Part shown: positions 63,660 to 64,000 of the stretch, piece by piece
Layout: the number at the start of each line of letters is the position of its first letter
Numbering within the stretch: the stretch's first letter is position 1
DNA from: Osedax fenrisi
Taxonomy: Eukaryota > Annelida > Polychaeta > Sabellida > Siboglinidae
Length of the DNA stretch: 64,000 nucleotides
Direction: 5' to 3'
Assembly (NCBI GenBank): GCA_964019155.1
Contig: OZ025243.1
Location: 34,259,230-34,323,229 of the forward strand
Made by a program: the position numbers and the translations under genes
The notes under the pieces: generated by a model
What the model was told of the DNA's origin: nothing
The model's database searches: none
What the model saw: only the letters and a program-made list of their open reading frames with translations

Positions 63660-63907
63660 TATATTTAAAAGGTGTTAACATAAAATAATACTAATAATAA
63701 TATGTATTCTGTTGTACGTATTTCTGATATATATTAGTTGTTAGTTGTTATGGTTATGTGTATACACACGTATATGTGCATGTGTGTACGTGTGTGTACG
63801 TGTGTGTGTGTGTGTACTAGTGCGCATATGTTACAAACCTCGGGAGATCCGCCAGATATTCCAAATAAATCCAGAAACAGAATGTACAAATGTTCTGAAA
63901 TACTCAT
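55266..63907 (-). CDS. Gene A: unrecognised polytopic membrane protein, complete
   Basis: Eight exons (63907-63839, 61334-61222, 60318-60165, 59314-59162, 58093-58010, 57605-57414, 56555-56406, 55475-55266) join in frame into 374 residues. After a 60-residue N-terminus rich in Asp/Glu come about nine hydrophobic segments, near residues 63-77, 88-104, 126-142, 155-174, 192-212, 231-248, 268-286, 301-318 and 326-346. The second half repeats the first: RIHDSLMKANGAVMLAL aligns with GIHVHLLKTYVCLLAIN, each encoded by a phase-0 exon of 51 or 50 codons. A short basic C-terminus ends RRTISQQQVT. It probably sits in a membrane. I do not recognise the family or a function. It is paralogous to gene B downstream on the same strand. 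Confidence 0.82.
55501..55776. repeat. (TA)n tracts upstream of gene A exon 8
   Basis: TA runs at about 55501-55533 and 55740-55776 in the last intron of gene A. Confidence 0.85.
55905..56400. repeat. GATCACGTG minisatellite, unit about 55-60 bp
   Basis: About eight imperfect units, each with GGTCACGTGTGTATAGTACT and CCATTGATCACGTGATTGGA. It starts directly after the gene A exon 7 donor (56405 reading leftward). CACGTG palindromes recur throughout. Confidence 0.88.
56406..56555 (-). CDS. Gene A exon 7
   Basis: 150 bp, 50 codons, phase 0, acceptor TCTACAG, donor GTCAGT. Encodes MPMTSKPDGIHVHLLKTYVC then LLAINLFHGIGSIRF, one membrane segment. Confidence 0.9.
56769..57030 (-). mobile_element. 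tRNA-derived SINE, copy 4 (old)
   Basis: Shares CCATCCAGGAACTTAGA and the TTAAAGCATAC...TTATATAAGATCA body with copy 3; the tRNA-like head is badly decayed (TTAGCTAACCGG). It lies in the gene A intron between exons 6 and 7. Confidence 0.7.
57284..57405. repeat. (TA)n then (CA)n tracts
   Basis: A TA run (about 57284-57312) and a CA-rich run (about 57357-57400) that starts nine bases past the gene A exon 6 donor. Confidence 0.9.
57414..57605 (-). CDS. Gene A exon 6
   Basis: 192 bp, 64 codons, phase 0, acceptor TTCCACAG, donor GTTAGT. Encodes HFATAIFGCLLWLLGNTMIV and DVVFTVHTLFWFYGYPEYVI, two membrane segments. Confidence 0.9.
57880..57990. repeat. GT/CA-rich simple repeat after exon 5
   Basis: TGTGTATATGTGTGTATATG-type repeat starting within about 20 bases of the exon 5 donor. 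Confidence 0.85.
58010..58093 (-). CDS. Gene A exon 5
   Basis: 84 bp, 28 codons, phase 0, acceptor GTTACAG, donor GTAAGA. Encodes GGMLLLATLLSNQLNANLQD then FKHKLSNA. Confidence 0.85.
58545..59137. repeat. 25-bp minisatellite, about 24 copies
   Basis: The unit ACACGTGTATACATTGTACA plus CATGA has two common variant sites (ACACGTGT/ACACATGT and TATAC/TATTC) and almost no length change. 25 is not a multiple of 3, so the frames it opens on the minus strand (MFMCTMNTRVHVYN) are artefacts. It starts about 24 bases past the gene A exon 4 donor. Confidence 0.97.
59162..59314 (-). CDS. Gene A exon 4
   Basis: 153 bp, 51 codons, phase 0, acceptor TTAATAG, donor GTTAGT. Encodes ILGDDYDRIHDSLMKANGAV, then MLALSVTRC and ends SYTFSRVI. 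Confidence 0.9.
59547..59645. repeat. 14-bp tandem repeat, about 7 copies
   Basis: AAATACAATACATT units in the gene A intron between exons 3 and 4. Confidence 0.9.
60165..60318 (-). CDS. Gene A exon 3
   Basis: 154 bp, acceptor GCCGTAG, donor GTTTGT. Encodes CMCYLLAIFSIAVFLERRYT and ISLFKVGVCFYFYSERVFKI, two membrane segments. Confidence 0.88.
61222..61334 (-). CDS. Gene A exon 2
   Basis: 113 bp, acceptor GATTAG. Encodes VESDNDDKEEVRPERDAQRS and PVVLEFKQEELSFNCM. The donor (GGA then GTTCTA) is weak but is the one whose phase fits exon 3; the frame would otherwise stop two codons later. Confidence 0.68.
61989..62020. repeat. Perfect 32-bp palindrome
   Basis: CGAAGTCCTTGA arms around a TATATATA centre. 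Confidence 0.9.
63480..63550 (+). mobile_element. Possible C-terminal scrap of a non-LTR retrotransposon
   Basis: The reading TFSFKAKLKTCLFSE followed by a stop resembles the usual last residues of CR1-type ORF2 proteins (F-K-x-K-L-K-T-x-L-F). Nothing else of the element is clear. Confidence 0.35.
63617..63653. repeat. (TA)n microsatellite
   Basis: TA run in the gene A first intron. Confidence 0.9.
63780..63816. repeat. (GT)n-rich repeat after gene A exon 1
   Basis: GTGTGTACGTGTGTACGTGT-type repeat beginning about 22 bases past the exon 1 donor. Confidence 0.9.
63839..63907 (-). CDS. Gene A exon 1 with probable start codon
   Basis: 69 bp, 23 codons from ATG at 63907 to donor GTTTGT. Encodes MSISEHLYILFLDLFGISGG then SPE. 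Phase 0 fits exon 2. The Met position also matches that of gene B, where the first exon begins MSV. Confidence 0.65.
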
Positions 63908-64000
63908 GTCGTATTCGAAAGTAATCACAAATAATATTCTTTGTAATTAGCTGAAAATAATATGATATGTTAATAACTTATATACACATACACATATATA

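Larger units (their letters stand above)
61335..63838. other. Gene A first intron
   Basis: AT-rich, with (TA)n at about 61470-61509 and 61640-61668 and a palindrome at 61989-62020. A non-repetitive stretch at 62500-62720 repeats loose AACATATGTTTAACAC motifs. No exon recognised. Confidence 0.5.

Overview
The window is nuclear DNA of an animal. It is very AT-rich and full of (TA)n tracts, and the genes are split into short, GC-richer exons separated by introns of up to about 8 kb. A voltage-gated KCNQ (Kv7) potassium channel with the metazoan exon plan, a tRNA-derived SINE, non-LTR, Ty3/gypsy and Helitron retro- and DNA elements and many MITEs all point to an invertebrate metazoan. I cannot place it to phylum. 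No rRNA, functional tRNA, CRISPR or prokaryotic operon was seen.

Plus strand, about 2.3-36.3 kb: one KCNQ gene, closest in its motifs to KCNQ1. I can trace it from S1 to the stop codon. Sixteen exons join without a frame break into about 790 residues; the N-terminal exon lies upstream of the window. The most important feature is a tandem pair of alternative exons for S2 and the S2-S3 loop (4641-4767 and 5109-5235). Both are 127 bp with identical phases, so exactly one must be used. The second has serine where the first keeps the phenylalanine of the gating charge transfer centre. The KCNQ introns hold a complete antisense Ty3/gypsy element (28334-33378, GTTAT target duplication, near-identical LTRs), a deleted pogo-like element, several MITE families and degraded non-LTR pieces.

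Minus strand, 63.9 down to 37.5 kb: two tandem paralogous genes for an unrecognised polytopic membrane protein. Gene A (63907 to 55266) reads through eight exons into a complete 374-residue protein with about nine hydrophobic segments. Gene B (49305 to 37453) has the same exon plan, but one exon (the equivalent of gene A exon 5) was not located; a hAT-like element lies where it is expected. Each protein shows an internal two-fold repeat that respects exon borders. KCNQ and gene B converge tail to tail, with about 1.1 kb between their stop codons.

Between and inside these genes are a Helitron with a helicase remnant (45822-48566), CR1/Jockey-like fragments, four SINE copies all in minus orientation, a two-copy MITE family with 7-bp target duplications, and TA-flanked MITEs beginning GGGG. 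Many exons of genes A and B are bordered by minisatellites or CA/GT repeats that start within a few tens of bases of the 5' splice site. Exon borders were inferred by eye from GT/AG, phase and family similarity; RNA evidence would settle the few uncertain ones.
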